From Daejeonella lutea (lineage in GTDB: Bacteria; Bacteroidota; Bacteroidia; Sphingobacteriales; Sphingobacteriaceae), in contig NZ_FUYR01000006.1 in assembly GCF_900168015.1 (NCBI RefSeq), positions 1 through 64,000 of the forward strand: DNA of 64,000 nt. Reading direction: 5' to 3'. Positions 6,118 to 15,599 of this stretch are shown in pieces. Position numbers and translations under genes: made by a program. A model generated the notes under the pieces. The model had not been told where the DNA came from, did not search any database, and saw nothing but the letters and a program-made list of their open reading frames with translations. Positions within the stretch are counted from its first letter, which is position 1; every line of letters begins with the position of its first letter.

Positions 6118-6957
6118 ATGACCATTAAGATGCAGAAGAAACGCGTAGCAATCCAGGGAACAAGAGCCTCTTTCCACGAAGAAGCGGCTTTCAAGTTCTT
6201 TGGTACCGACATAGAGACGATCGAATGCGAGTCATTCAAAAAAACATGCGACGTTTTGAAGCAGAAACAAGCCGATTACGTGGTCATGGCTATCGAAAAC
6301 TCCATTGCCGGGAGCTTACTGCCGAACTACACCCTCCTTCGTGAATACAACTTCCCGATTGTGGGTGAAGTCTACCTTGCCATCCAGCTGCATCTTTTGG
6401 CATTGCCCGGAGTGAAGTTCGAAGACATAAAATACGTGACCTCCCACCCGATCGCTATTCGCCAGTGCAGTGATTTCCTGGATGATTTCCCACAACTGCA
6501 GGTGATCGAAAGCTCAGATACCGCAGCCTGTGCAAAGAAGATCCGTGAAGAAAACCTTATCGACACAGTAGCCATCGCAAATAATCTTGCCGCTGAATTA
6601 TACGGTCTTGAGGTTATGGAACGCAGGATCGAATCCAATAAGAAGAATTACACCCGCTTTTTGATCCTGACAAACAAGGCGAATGAAACGGCAACGTACA
6701 ATAAAGCCTCGCTCAGTTTCCAGGTCGGCAATTCAGTAGGATCATTAGCGCAGGTATTGAACATCCTGTCTGAGCACAATATCAACCTGAGCAAGATCCA
6801 GTCGATGCCGGTACTCGGTAAGAGAAACGAATACAACTTCTACGTAGATATCGAATGGAAAAACCAGCCTGATTATGATGCTGCCATCCGGAAGGTTTTA
6901 AAGCATACAGTGAACTTTACCATTATGGGAGAATACGTGAAGAACGACAAAGTTTGA
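6118..6957 (+). CDS. pheA: Prephenate dehydratase with ACT domain
   Basis: A 279-residue cytoplasmic enzyme converting prephenate to phenylpyruvate, the Phe branch. The N-terminal PDT domain starts RVAIQGTRASFHEEAA and includes the essential Thr-Arg-Phe in NYTRFLIL (about 179-185). The C-terminal ACT domain (about 195-272) begins LSFQVGNSVGSLAQVLNILS and carries IQSMP where many orthologues have the Phe-binding ESRP, so allosteric control may differ. There is no chorismate mutase domain; that activity is on the next gene. The start may be 6118, right after the terminator T-run, or 6130 (MQKKRVAIQG), which fits the family better. The leader and attenuator upstream imply control by Phe/Tyr supply. 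Confidence 0.95.
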   Translation: MTIKMQKKRVAIQGTRASFHEEAAFKFFGTDIETIECESFKKTCDVLKQKQADYVVMAIENSIAGSLLPNYTLLREYNFPIVGEVYLAIQLHLLALPGVKFEDIKYVTSHPIAIRQCSDFLDDFPQLQVIESSDTAACAKKIREENLIDTVAIANNLAAELYGLEVMERRIESNKKNYTRFLILTNKANETATYNKASLSFQVGNSVGSLAQVLNILSEHNINLSKIQSMPVLGKRNEYNFYVDIEWKNQPDYDAAIRKVLKHTVNFTIMGEYVKNDKV

Positions 6958-6960
6958 GAA

Positions 6961-7121
6961 ATGTTGACAGTGGAGAGTTGACGGTTGACAGCGGAGAGTG
7001 GAAAGTTGCCGGACGGATAGAACAGGAAATAAGAATTACGAATTAAAAATTAAGAATAGCTAAACATATAACAAACGACGTGCACGTATAACGTACCACG
7101 TAGAACTTACAACTCAAAAAA
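6961..7121. repeat. Word-like repeats between pheA and DAHP synthase
   Basis: Three different word families lie side by side: TTGACAGTGGAGAG words (6963-7007), GAATTACGAATTAAAAATTAAGAA (about 7032-7056) and ACGTGCACGTATAACGTACC (about 7078-7103). No promoter box or gene is seen. Confidence 0.55.
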
Positions 7122-8231
7122 ATGAAACTTAACTTAAAACTACAGCCAATTGATACATGGCTTAAAAAAACAAGCGAGCCATTATTAATTGCAGGACCTT
7201 GTAGTGCAGAAACAGAAGATCAATTATTAGCGACAGCTCATTTAATTGCGAAGACAGGCAAGGCTTCAGTCCTGAGAGCTGGTATATGGAAACCGCGTAC
7301 CCGTCCGGGAGAATTTGAAGGAATTGGCAGCATTGGTCTGGAATGGCTGAAACGTGCAAAAGAAGAAACCGGATTACCTACTGCTGTTGAGGTAGCTACT
7401 GCGAAACACGTGGAAGAAGCTTTGGCAGCGGGTGTAGATATCCTTTGGGTTGGCGCACGTTCTACAGTAAATCCGTTCACAGTACAGGAAATTGCTGATG
7501 CTTTAAAGGGTGTTGACGTGCCGGTATTAGTAAAAAACCCGGTTAACCCTGATCTGCAGTTATGGATTGGTGCCCTTGAGCGTATCAACAATGCTGGTAT
7601 CACCAAGCTTGGTGCAATTCACCGTGGGTTCTCATCATTCGAAAAGACAGCTTTCCGTAATGAACCAATGTGGGAAATTGCTATTCAGCTTAAAACCCTT
7701 TGCCCAGAGCTACCGATCATCAACGATCCGAGTCATATTTGTGGAAACAGGGAATTGATTCCTTACATTTCTCAGAAAGCTTTGGATATGGATATGCAGG
7801 GACTGATGATCGAGTCGCACCTGGATCCTTCTGTAGCCTGGACCGACGCTAAGCAACAATTGACTCCTTCAGCTCTTTCTGAACTAATGGATCACCTTAC
7901 CTTGCGTAAACCAGAGATCAGGGATAAAGAATTTACTGATAAGCTGGCTTCTCTTAGAGAGAATATCGACAAGCTGGATGATCAGATCATTCAAAAGATT
8001 GCCGAGCGTATGCAGGTAGTGCAGAAAATCGGTGAATACAAAAGAGATAACGGTGTGACCATCCTTCAGGTAAACCGTTGGGACCAGATCATGCACAAGA
8101 GAAGTGCTTTTGCAAGTGCATTGAAGCTTGATCTGAACTTCACCGGAAAATTCCTTGAGCTTATTCACAGCGAATCCATCCGCAAGCAAACCGAAATCAT
8201 GAACGATAAACCGGTTGTTGAAGAAAAATGA
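7122..8231 (+). CDS. aroG: Bifunctional DAHP synthase / chorismate mutase
   Basis: A 369-residue fusion. Residues 1-255 are a type I-beta (KDO8P-synthase-like) DAHP synthase joining PEP and erythrose-4-phosphate: IAGPCSAET, LRAGIWKPRTRPGEFEG, WVGARSTVNPF, VLVKNPVNPD, AIHRGFSSFEK, INDPSHICGNR and MIESHLDPSVAWTDAKQQL are all visible. Residues about 275-360 are an AroQ-type chorismate mutase (LRENIDKLDDQIIQKIAERM with the following VQKIGEYKR). Together they catalyse the first shikimate step and the conversion of chorismate to prephenate, the PheA substrate. It overlaps aroA by 4 bases (ATGA). The symbol is by activity; some genomes use aroA(G) or aroF. Confidence 0.95.
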   Translation: MKLNLKLQPIDTWLKKTSEPLLIAGPCSAETEDQLLATAHLIAKTGKASVLRAGIWKPRTRPGEFEGIGSIGLEWLKRAKEETGLPTAVEVATAKHVEEALAAGVDILWVGARSTVNPFTVQEIADALKGVDVPVLVKNPVNPDLQLWIGALERINNAGITKLGAIHRGFSSFEKTAFRNEPMWEIAIQLKTLCPELPIINDPSHICGNRELIPYISQKALDMDMQGLMIESHLDPSVAWTDAKQQLTPSALSELMDHLTLRKPEIRDKEFTDKLASLRENIDKLDDQIIQKIAERMQVVQKIGEYKRDNGVTILQVNRWDQIMHKRSAFASALKLDLNFTGKFLELIHSESIRKQTEIMNDKPVVEEK

Positions 8232-9559
8232 GTTCAGCAGCTATAAAGATTTCAGCAGAAACTAAAAAGCTGTCGGGCACCATTCACCTGACAGGTTCCA
8301 AAAGCGAAAGTAACCGTGCTCTGATCATGCAAGCCATGAGCAAGGGCGCTGTTACCGTTACGAATGTTTCTGAAGCAGCGGATACGGTGACTTTACTTGG
8401 CATCTTGCAACCTTCATTGCCCACCGAAGCTTCAGCGAAGGAAGGAAAGGTGACAACTGAAAGCGAGCCAAGGGATCAGAGCTCGGATCTCGCTTCTCGC
8501 ATCTCACATCCCATCGACATCGGCCCCGCCGGCACCGCCATGCGCTTCCTTACCGCTTACTATACCTTACAGGACGGTGAAGTAACACTTACCGGATCAG
8601 CCAGGATGAAGCAACGCCCGATCGGGATACTGGTTGATGCTTTACGTGAACTGGGTGCTGAAATCGATTATACTGAAAATGATGGCTACCCTCCGATCAG
8701 GATCAAAGGTCCTTTAAAGCAGAAATCTGAACGGGTTTCTATAAAGGGCGACATTAGTAGCCAATATATTTCATCCTTATTACTTGCAGCACCTTTACTG
8801 GAAAAAGGATTGTACCTGGATATTGAAGGTGAGCTGACTTCTAAGCCTTATGTTGAGATGACGCTGGCCATGCTTTCTCAGGCAGGGATTCGGTATACCT
8901 GGGATGCGAATACTATTCACATTCCCAATCAGCCTTATGCTAATTGTGAGATCAGCGTTGAACCGGATTGGAGTGCAGCTTCTTACTGGTATGCCATTGC
9001 AGCTCTTGCCGACGAAGCGGAATTATTCCTGCCGGGATTAAATGGGTATAGCCTTCAGGGCGACAGCAAGATCACCGAGATCATGGCTAATTTTGGAATT
9101 ACGTCGCAGTTTAAAGACGGCGGTGTGTTCCTGAAGAAAGAACCTAAAACAGTTGAACGCAAGATCTTCGATTTCAAGGAATGCCCTGATCTTGCGCAGA
9201 CGGTTGTTGTTGTTTGTGCTGCGCTGGGACATGATGCGACCTTTACCGGCCTGGAAACCTTAAAGATCAAGGAAACAGATCGTGTAAACGCGCTTCAGGT
9301 AGAGCTTGCTAAGATCGGCGTTAAGCTGATCGAGAAAAACATGACCTACAAGCTCGATTGCTCCGAAAGGGATCTAAGCAAATCAATAACGGTGAATACC
9401 TACGACGACCATCGAATGGCTATGGCCTTCGCCCCTCTGGCACTGGTATTGAATGAAATGCAAATCGAAGACCACCGCGTAGTAGAAAAATCATACCCCC
9501 ACTTCTGGAAAGACCTGGAGAGTATAGGATACAACATCGAGGTATTAAATAGCAAATAG
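8228..9559 (+). CDS. aroA: 3-phosphoshikimate 1-carboxyvinyltransferase (EPSP synthase) with an unusual insert
   Basis: A 443-residue enzyme joining PEP to shikimate-3-phosphate. Seen: [11 protein letters not shown] (22-32), [14 protein letters not shown] (99-112), [39 protein letters not shown] and [16 protein letters not shown]. Residues about 61-95 form a low-complexity hydrophilic insert between the first helix and the GTAMR motif that relatives (usually 405-415 residues) lack; its DNA (8408-8512) ends in word-like TCTCGCTTCTCGCATCTCAC, like intergenic repeats. The frame is kept, and the insert sits on a surface loop position, so the enzyme is probably active. Translationally coupled to the preceding gene. 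Confidence 0.95.
   Translation: MSSAAIKISAETKKLSGTIHLTGSKSESNRALIMQAMSKGAVTVTNVSEAADTVTLLGILQPSLPTEASAKEGKVTTESEPRDQSSDLASRISHPIDIGPAGTAMRFLTAYYTLQDGEVTLTGSARMKQRPIGILVDALRELGAEIDYTENDGYPPIRIKGPLKQKSERVSIKGDISSQYISSLLLAAPLLEKGLYLDIEGELTSKPYVEMTLAMLSQAGIRYTWDANTIHIPNQPYANCEISVEPDWSAASYWYAIAALADEAELFLPGLNGYSLQGDSKITEIMANFGITSQFKDGGVFLKKEPKTVERKIFDFKECPDLAQTVVVVCAALGHDATFTGLETLKIKETDRVNALQVELAKIGVKLIEKNMTYKLDCSERDLSKSITVNTYDDHRMAMAFAPLALVLNEMQIEDHRVVEKSYPHFWKDLESIGYNIEVLNSK
8408..8512 (+). repeat. Repeat-like in-frame insert inside aroA
   Basis: About 105 bases encoding a hydrophilic stretch with no counterpart in usual EPSP synthases. The 3' end (about 8487-8512) is made of CTCGCTTCTCGCATCTCAC words like those found between genes in this window. 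Confidence 0.5.
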
Positions 9560-9577
9560 TGATATCCCCGTCAAATG

Positions 9578-9618
9578 TCAACACGCAACTCTCAACTCTC
9601 AATTTTCAACTCTCAACT
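9578..9618. repeat. Word-like repeat, CAACTCTC family, before aroC
   Basis: Runs such as CAACTCTCAACTCTCAATTT fill most of the 67-base aroA-aroC gap. The same family occurs at 26862-26952 and 56483-56577. Confidence 0.6.
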
Positions 9619-9626
9619 TAAGAAGC

Positions 9627-10727
9627 ATGGCTGGTAACTCATTCGGACAACTCTTCCGCGTCACAACCTTCGGCGAATCTCACGGTGAAGCCATCGGTGT
9701 AATTATCGATGGTTGTCCTTCAAACCTGGAGGTAGACCTGGAGTTTATTCAGTCGGAATTGGATAAACGCAAACCGGGACAGTCGAAAATAACGACCCAG
9801 CGCAAGGAAAGCGATACGGTAAAGATTCTTTCCGGGATCTTTGAAGGGAAAACCACGGGTACTCCCATTGCAATGATCATCCCTAACGAAGATCAGCGAT
9901 CAAAGGATTATTCACATATAAAGGATGCCTACCGACCTTCGCACGCAGATTATACTTACGATGCCAAATACGGTCATCGCGACCATCGCGGCGGTGGTAG
10001 ATCATCCGCAAGGGAAACCGCAGCCCGCGTAGCTTCAGGCGCTATCGCTAAACTGCTGTTAAAACAGGCGGGAATAGAAATCTTCGCGCATGTTTCCTCT
10101 GTAGGGCAGATTGATTCCCCAAACCTGGATCTGGGCTCATTAAGCGAGTTGCTGGAAGTTAGGGAAAGTAATATCGTCCGTTGCGCCGACCCGGCTACAG
10201 CAAATCAAATGATAGAATTGATTGATTCAATCAGAAAGGAAGGTGACACCGTAGGCGGAAAAATTTCCTGCGTCATCAGGAATTGTCCTGTTGGTTTGGG
10301 AGACCCTGTATTTGATAAACTCCATGCTGATCTTGGTAAAGCTATGCTAAGCATCAATGCCGTGCACGGCTTCGACTACGGCTCAGGTTTTTCCGGATCA
10401 GAAATGAGAGGTTCAGAACATAACGATCTGTTCGTTCCTCCCGGCAGCAATAATGAAAACAAATTCCAAACCCTCACCAATTTCTCAGGCGGTATCCAGG
10501 GTGGCATCTCCAATGGTATGGACATAACGTTCCGCGTAGCCTTTAAGCCCGTAGCAACCATCATGCAAAACCAAGACAGCCTCGATTCTTCCGGCAACGC
10601 CGCTAGCGTTCAGGGCAAAGGCCGTCATGATCCATGTGTGGTCCCCCGCGCTGTAGCAATCGTTGAATCCATGGCGGCATTGGTATTGGCGGATCATTGG
10701 TTGAGGAATAGGGTGACAAGATTATAG
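9627..10727 (+). CDS. aroC: Chorismate synthase
   Basis: A 366-residue reduced-FMN-dependent enzyme making chorismate from EPSP, the last shared aromatic step. Family signatures: [20 protein letters not shown] (8-27), [52 protein letters not shown] (invariant GGGRSS and the two His), [25 protein letters not shown] and the C-terminal [12 protein letters not shown]. Length is normal. It follows aroA by 67 bases of repeat and is the last gene of the block. No prephenate dehydrogenase (tyrA) is in the block. Confidence 0.97.
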   Translation: MAGNSFGQLFRVTTFGESHGEAIGVIIDGCPSNLEVDLEFIQSELDKRKPGQSKITTQRKESDTVKILSGIFEGKTTGTPIAMIIPNEDQRSKDYSHIKDAYRPSHADYTYDAKYGHRDHRGGGRSSARETAARVASGAIAKLLLKQAGIEIFAHVSSVGQIDSPNLDLGSLSELLEVRESNIVRCADPATANQMIELIDSIRKEGDTVGGKISCVIRNCPVGLGDPVFDKLHADLGKAMLSINAVHGFDYGSGFSGSEMRGSEHNDLFVPPGSNNENKFQTLTNFSGGIQGGISNGMDITFRVAFKPVATIMQNQDSLDSSGNAASVQGKGRHDPCVVPRAVAIVESMAALVLADHWLRNRVTRL

Positions 10728-10815
10728 ATTGCTTCGCTGCACCAGCATTTGCAGTGTCATTGCGAGGAGGCACTGGCGGTGTGTACGAGTGCAGCTCCCC
10801 TTCGCAGGGGAGCTG
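10726..10815. repeat. Repeat and hairpin between convergent aroC and E1 genes
   Basis: GATTGCTTCGCTGCACC and GTCATTGCGAGGAGGCAC (10727-10774) are two arms of the GAAGCAAT-type repeat also seen at 5738-5820. They are followed by CAGCTCCCC (10792-10800) and GGGGAGCTG (10807-10815), a 9-bp stem. No T-tract, so terminator function is uncertain. Confidence 0.5.
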
Positions 10816-10833
10816 TCAGAATATTTGCACTAA

Positions 10834-13251
10834 TCAATACAAGCCCGGAAACCTCTCCGGATTACTGTCATTCATCATTTCATAAACGATCTCGATAATA
10901 TCGTCCAGGGAAGGCTTAGTAAAATAGTCGCCGTCCGAGCCGTAGGGCGGCCGATGAGGTTTGGCGGTTAGGGTACGAGGCTTGCCGTCGAGAAACTGAT
11001 AGCCGTTTTGAACCTCTAAAATCTGCTGCATGATAAATGCTGATGAACCACCAGGCACATCTTCACCAACAACCAGAAGTTTATTGGTTTTTCTTAGCGA
11101 CTGGACACAGCGGTGTTCAAGATCAAAAGGCAGGAAGGTTTGTATGTCTACAATTTCGGTTGAGATTCCCATCCCCTCAAGCTCCTCAGCAGCTTCCTGG
11201 GCAATACGAAGGGTAGATCCATAAGAAACCAGGGTTAGATCGGTACCTTCTCTAAGAATTTCAACTTTACCTAAAGGGACCGTAAATTCACCTGGGTTTG
11301 AGGGAAGTTCTTCTTTCAGCCTGTAGCCATTCAAACACTCGATAACTAATGCCGGCTCATCGCCTCTTAGAAGCGTGTTATACATACCAGCAGCCTGAGT
11401 CATATTTCGTGGCACGCATACATGCACGCCGCGTAAGGAATTTATTATAACTCCCATTGGTGAACCGGAATGCCAGATCCCTTCCAGACGATGTCCCCTG
11501 GTACGAACGATCAACGGAGCTTTTTGTCTGCCTTTGGTACGGTAGCTTAAGGTCGCAAGGTCGTCGCTGAGTATATTTAGTGCATATAGAACATAATCCA
11601 AATATTGTATCTCGGCAATTGGACGCAGTCCACGCATGGCAAGACCTATCCCCTGGCCTATGATCGTCATTTCCCGGATTCCTGTATCGGAAATACGCAG
11701 CTTACCAAACTTGGCCTGCAAGCCTGCAAAACCCTGGTTAACATCTCCAATAGCTCCCACATCTTCGCCGAAAGCAACAACACGCTCGTCACGGGTGAAG
11801 TTCGCCTCGAAGCAGGCATTTAGAATCTCCCGCCCATCAACTTTCCGAGCCTCTGCGGCATACTCTGCTTTAACTACCGGAACGTTGAAAGGTGAATCAG
11901 CTGAACCGGTAAACAGCTTAGAGTTGTAGCGGTCATAATTACTGTCGTGCTGTTCTTTATACCAGTTTAATAAATTGTCTTTCGCTTCAGATTGAACACT
12001 GTTCAATTTCCTGGCGGCTAAGCGAACCAGGCTGATCACATCCTTACGGGATGGCTCCGTACTAGCAGCCAGGGCTCTGGCATCGGCAATTAAACTATCA
12101 TTGCCAGTCTTTTCAATTAAGCTAGCTGCAAGGTCGAGTTCCTTCCGCATCTCAGCATTGAAGTCGGCCCATGCCTGCTTCTGGCAATTTCTGATATAAG
12201 TCTTGGCTGTATTTTCCAGCTCAAGCAATTCTTCATCAGATGCAACAGCAGATTCAATCATCCACTTACGCATCTGAAGCATGCAATCGTATTCATTTTC
12301 CCAGTCGATCCGGGACTTGTCTTTATATCTTTCGTGTGATCCGGAAGTCGAGTGGCCTTGCGGCTGCGTCATCTCGGTAACATGGATCATAACAGGTATA
12401 TGCTTCTCGCGGCAGATCTTAATCGCTCGCTCATAAGTTTCACACAATCCGGGGTAATCCCAGCCTCTAACTTTGAAGATCTCATACCCCTCGCCCACTT
12501 CATCTCGCTGAAATCCTTTGAGAATCTCGGATATGTCCTGTTTTGTAGTCTGATATTCCGCAGGAACGGAAATTCCATAGGCATCATCCCAAATTGAGAT
12601 AGCCATTGGAACTTGTAGAACACCTGCAGCATTTATAGCTTCAAAAAATATCCCTTCAGATGTCGAAGCATTTCCTATTGTACCGAAAGCAACTTCATTG
12701 CCGGCAACTGAAAATTTCTTTAAGTCTTTTAGAGCAGGGTTATTCCGGAACATTTTGGAAGCAAGAGCCAGGCCCACAAGGCGCCCCATCTGACCACCAG
12801 TTGGCGAAATATCTGCAGAAGAGTTCTTTTGCGCGGTAAGGTCCATCCAATCCCCATCCTCATCAAGCGTTCGGGTAGCGAAATGACAGTTCATCTGACG
12901 CCCGCCGGAAGCAGGATCAGCATCAATATCGGTGTTTGCGTATAGCTGAGCGAAGAATTCAGGCATGGTAAGCATTCCTGCAGCAAGCATAAAGGTCTGA
13001 TCACGGTAATAGCCTGAACGCCAGTCGCCGGCCTTGAATGCCTTTGCCATTGCTAGTTGAGCAACTTCTTTACCGTCGCCAAATATTCCAAACTTTGCTT
13101 TGCCCGTAAGAACTTCTTTGCGACCTAAAAGACTAGCCTGACGACTTTCATAGGCAATCTTATAATCATTAATTATAATGCCCCTGAAATCTTCAAAGCT
13201 TAGTTCTTCCTGATCCTGCAAATTGTTCTCTACCACCTGGGTTCCTTTCAT
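10834..13251 (-). CDS. 2-oxoacid dehydrogenase E1, alpha-beta fusion (branched-chain type)
   Basis: An 805-residue thiamine pyrophosphate enzyme. The alpha part (about residues 20-400) has GRKEVLTGKAKFGIFGDGKE, YYRDQTFMLAAG, GNASTSEGIFFEA and the HSTSGSHERY loop. The beta part (about 475-800) has VVAFGEDVGAIGDVNQGFAGLQAKFG, LRPIAEIQYLDY, RTRGHRLEGIWHSGSPMG and a C-terminal transketolase domain with VVGEDVPGGSSAFI. Such fusions in Bacteroidetes are annotated as 3-methyl-2-oxobutanoate or pyruvate dehydrogenase E1; the alpha GxA segment favours branched-chain substrates. E2 and E3 are not nearby. It makes the branched acyl-CoA primers for iso fatty acids, which may matter for the lipid operon at 17-23 kb (inference). 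Confidence 0.9.
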   Translation of the reverse strand: MKGTQVVENNLQDQEELSFEDFRGIIINDYKIAYESRQASLLGRKEVLTGKAKFGIFGDGKEVAQLAMAKAFKAGDWRSGYYRDQTFMLAAGMLTMPEFFAQLYANTDIDADPASGGRQMNCHFATRTLDEDGDWMDLTAQKNSSADISPTGGQMGRLVGLALASKMFRNNPALKDLKKFSVAGNEVAFGTIGNASTSEGIFFEAINAAGVLQVPMAISIWDDAYGISVPAEYQTTKQDISEILKGFQRDEVGEGYEIFKVRGWDYPGLCETYERAIKICREKHIPVMIHVTEMTQPQGHSTSGSHERYKDKSRIDWENEYDCMLQMRKWMIESAVASDEELLELENTAKTYIRNCQKQAWADFNAEMRKELDLAASLIEKTGNDSLIADARALAASTEPSRKDVISLVRLAARKLNSVQSEAKDNLLNWYKEQHDSNYDRYNSKLFTGSADSPFNVPVVKAEYAAEARKVDGREILNACFEANFTRDERVVAFGEDVGAIGDVNQGFAGLQAKFGKLRISDTGIREMTIIGQGIGLAMRGLRPIAEIQYLDYVLYALNILSDDLATLSYRTKGRQKAPLIVRTRGHRLEGIWHSGSPMGVIINSLRGVHVCVPRNMTQAAGMYNTLLRGDEPALVIECLNGYRLKEELPSNPGEFTVPLGKVEILREGTDLTLVSYGSTLRIAQEAAEELEGMGISTEIVDIQTFLPFDLEHRCVQSLRKTNKLLVVGEDVPGGSSAFIMQQILEVQNGYQFLDGKPRTLTAKPHRPPYGSDGDYFTKPSLDDIIEIVYEMMNDSNPERFPGLY

Positions 13252-13417
13252 AGCACAGCTTGTGGGTCAAAAATAACAAAAGACAGCAGGAAAAGATAAT
13301 CGGTTTACAAAATATTAGTTGGATTTTTAACTAGCCTGCCAAATTTAAAATTATACCACATGCTAAACTAGTGATATTCCGCTTGTTGGAATGATTATTG
13401 AAATATGTATATTAGTT

Positions 13418-13425
13418 TATATTTG
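13418..13425 (+). promoter_or_regulatory. -7 promoter box of the DUF1573 gene
   Basis: TATATTTG fits TAnnTTTG; a TTG at 13398-13400 lies 17 bases upstream. The start codon is at 13443. Confidence 0.45.
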
Positions 13426-13442
13426 GTAAACTAAATCATGAT

Positions 13443-13838
13443 ATGAGACATTTTATGAAATTATGCGCGGTGATCATAGCCTTTATTGGTTTCACTGCCA
13501 TGCAGGATGGTACTAAGGCTGATTTTAAGTTTGAGAAAGAAACTCACGATTTCGGCAAAATTGCTCAGGGTAAACCTGTAAGCGTTGACTTCGTCTTCAC
13601 TAATGTGGGCGAAGAACCATTGATCATCTCCAATGTGGAATCAACCTGTGGATGTACAGTTCCTAAATATACCACCAATCCGGTGCAGAAAGGCGGACAA
13701 GGGACTATCACCGTCACTTTTAACGCAGCAGCTGTACAACCCGGATTCACTAAAGCGGTAACTATCAAATCGAATGCACGTACGCCGGTTAAAGTCCTTT
13801 ATATTAAAGGAGAAGTGGTAGCATCGAGCAGCAGGTAA
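13443..13838 (+). CDS. DUF1573 exported protein
   Basis: A 131-residue protein with an N-terminal hydrophobic signal (about 3-22), so it is probably periplasmic. The rest is an immunoglobulin-like beta domain of the DUF1573 family: FEKETHDFGKIAQG, VDFVFTNVGEEPLIISNVESTCGCTVPKY (the CGC signature, about 65-71) and ITVTFNAAAVQPGFTKAVTIKSNA. The family is abundant in Bacteroidetes and has no known catalytic role. It has its own promoter box and a terminator right after it (13858-13888), so it is monocistronic. Confidence 0.88.
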   Translation: MRHFMKLCAVIIAFIGFTAMQDGTKADFKFEKETHDFGKIAQGKPVSVDFVFTNVGEEPLIISNVESTCGCTVPKYTTNPVQKGGQGTITVTFNAAAVQPGFTKAVTIKSNARTPVKVLYIKGEVVASSSR

Positions 13839-13857
13839 TAGCAAAATATTTATGCAT

Positions 13858-13888
13858 AAAACCTCTCCCCAACCGAAGAGGTTTTTTT
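13858..13888 (+). terminator. Rho-independent terminator of the DUF1573 gene
   Basis: AAAACCTCT (13858-13866) pairs with AGAGGTTTT (13877-13885), followed by a run of T to 13888. Its position rules out a start for the next gene upstream of it. Confidence 0.75.
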
Positions 13889-13895
13889 ATTTTTG
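13888..13895 (+). promoter_or_regulatory. -7 promoter box of the aminotransferase gene
   Basis: TATTTTTG overlaps the terminator T-run and ends 4 bases before the ATG at 13900, implying leaderless transcription. Confidence 0.45.
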
Positions 13896-13899
13896 CGCC

Positions 13900-15099
13900 A
13901 TGCCAGAAATATCAAGTAAAGGCAGGCAAATGCCGGCTTCCCCTATTCGTAAACTCACTCCGTTTGCCGATAAAGCAAAACGTGATGGTAAAAAAGTATT
14001 TCATTTAAATATTGGTCAGCCAGATATTGAAACTCCGGAAGGCATGCTAAATGCCATTAAGGATATTGATTTTAAGGTGTGGGCTTATACCCCATCTGAA
14101 GGGACTTTAGCCTATCGCACGAAGCTTGCAGAATATTATAATAAGCTAGAATATGATATAGACCCTTCGCAGATATTAGTAACTGTGGGTGGTTCTGAGG
14201 CAATTACTATCGCCATGCAGGCCTGTGTAAACGAGGGTGATGAGATTATAATACCAGAACCCTTTTACGCCAACTATAATGGCTTTGCTTGCATGAGTAA
14301 TGTAGTGGTCAAGCCAATACTTTCATTTATTGAAAATGGTTTTGCTTTACCAGCAATCAGTGAATTTGAAAAACTGATAACGCCCAAGACTAAAGCGATT
14401 ATCATTTGCAATCCGAATAATCCAACGGGTTATCTTTATTCGCGTGAGGAACTTGAAGCACTTAAAGTGTTGTGTTTAAAATACAATCTTTTCCTCTTTT
14501 CAGATGAAGCATACAGAGAATTCTGCTATGATGGTCGTGAATTCATTTCTCCTATGCACCTTGAAGGACTTGAAGAAAATGTGATTGTTCTTGATACCGT
14601 GTCGAAGCGTTATAGCGCTTGTGGTGCGCGATTAGGCTGTTTGATCACTAAAAACAAAGAAGTTATTGCGGCCGGACTTAAATTCGCCCAGGCAAGACTA
14701 AGTCCTGGAATGGTGGAGCAAATTGCAGCTGCTGCGGCAGTAGACACTCCCGACAGCTATTTTGAAAAGGTTAATAAAGAATATACCCTTCGCCGGGATA
14801 CATTAGTAAAACGCTTGAACAGTATTGACGGGGTATTCTGTCCTAATCCGGGTGGAGCCTTCTATGTGGTAGCCAAGTTCCCGATTGATAACGCCGATAA
14901 GTTCTGCCAGTGGATGCTGGAGGAATTCGAATATGACAATCAGACAGTAATGATGGCTCCTGCGACAGGTTTTTACAGTTCTGCAGGCACCGGAAGCAAT
15001 GAAGTGCGTCTGGCATACGTTTTGAATGTTGAAGATCTGGAGAAAGCAATGACCTGCCTGGAGAAAGCTTTAGAAGCGTATCCAGGACGTAAGAGCTAA
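13900..15099 (+). CDS. PLP-dependent class I aminotransferase (aspartate/aromatic type)
   Basis: A 399-residue fold-type I aminotransferase. Seen: LNIGQPDIETPEGML, VGGSEAITIAMQACVNEGDEI, ICNPNNPTGYLYSREELE (substrate Asn), LFSDEAYREFCYDG, and the PLP lysine in DTVSKRYSACGARLGC. An upstream in-frame start at 13852 is rejected because a terminator lies at 13858-13888; ATG 13900 also follows a -7 box. It is the only aminotransferase near the aromatic block and could act on aspartate, prephenate or phenylpyruvate; the specificity cannot be read from sequence. The stop is 61 bases before the tmRNA. Confidence 0.9.
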   Translation: MPEISSKGRQMPASPIRKLTPFADKAKRDGKKVFHLNIGQPDIETPEGMLNAIKDIDFKVWAYTPSEGTLAYRTKLAEYYNKLEYDIDPSQILVTVGGSEAITIAMQACVNEGDEIIIPEPFYANYNGFACMSNVVVKPILSFIENGFALPAISEFEKLITPKTKAIIICNPNNPTGYLYSREELEALKVLCLKYNLFLFSDEAYREFCYDGREFISPMHLEGLEENVIVLDTVSKRYSACGARLGCLITKNKEVIAAGLKFAQARLSPGMVEQIAAAAAVDTPDSYFEKVNKEYTLRRDTLVKRLNSIDGVFCPNPGGAFYVVAKFPIDNADKFCQWMLEEFEYDNQTVMMAPATGFYSSAGTGSNEVRLAYVLNVEDLEKAMTCLEKALEAYPGRKS

Positions 15100-15126
15100 T
15101 CTGGCAAGGATATGGGTGGGATTTCG

Positions 15127-15134
15127 TATCTTTG
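15127..15134 (+). promoter_or_regulatory. -7 promoter box of the tmRNA gene
   Basis: TATCTTTG fits TAnnTTTG and lies 26 bases before the mature 5' end at 15161, consistent with a short 5' leader removed by RNase P. Confidence 0.55.
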
Positions 15135-15160
15135 TATATACTTTACCACCAAAAATTAAC

Positions 15161-15525
15161 GGGCCCGACCGGAATTGACAGGATGGAGATAGGTATGTAA
15201 GCATGCAGCGCGTTGTGAGACTAGCGCTTAAATCTGAACTCTCAAACCACAATTGGCGAAAATAACTACGCCTTAGCTGCCTAATTTAGAATTAGCATAG
15301 CTTTTGTCCCGCTAGGTTCCGCTTTGTAGCTTAGCACCAGGGGCATCGAACAACAAAGCTGGCCAGGGTTTAATGGTGTGATAACCCGGCAAGATAAGAC
15401 ACCTACGGAAGAAGGTACAGGCGAGCGGTTGGCCTTCCCCTTCCCGACAATAAAATAACTGCTAAGCACGTAGAAAGCATAATTTGTCCCATGTTTGGAC
15501 GAGAGTTCGAATCTCTCCGGGTCCA
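15161..15525 (+). ncRNA. ssrA: tmRNA
   Basis: The ends pair as a tRNA-like acceptor stem: GGGCCCG (15161-15167) with CGGGTCC (15518-15524), discriminator A at 15525. CCA is not encoded. The T arm reads GAGAGTTCGAATCTCTC. The tag frame resumes near GGC (15255) and gives GENNYALAA followed by TAA (15282-15284), a tag typical of Bacteroidetes. The 5' part GGAATTGACAGGATGG is also characteristic. The product rescues stalled ribosomes with SmpB. A terminator follows at 15570-15599. Confidence 0.96.
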
Positions 15526-15569
15526 CTTGATGATTAAAAAGCAGGCAGCAGCCTGAGCAAAAGCAAAAG

Positions 15570-15599
15570 AAACCAAGTCCCGCAGGGCTTGGTTTTTTT
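15570..15599 (+). terminator. Terminator of tmRNA
   Basis: AAACCAAG and CCC pair with GGG and CTTGGTTT (one bulged T), followed by seven T. Confidence 0.75.

Noticed and set aside
5692-6177. 161-codon minus-strand frame across the pheA leader
   Set aside because: It covers intergenic repeats, the promoter and the attenuator and has no protein-like composition or homology.
13852-13899. Extended N-terminus of the aminotransferase
   Set aside because: The extra codons lie in a terminator hairpin; ATG 13900 is the sensible start.
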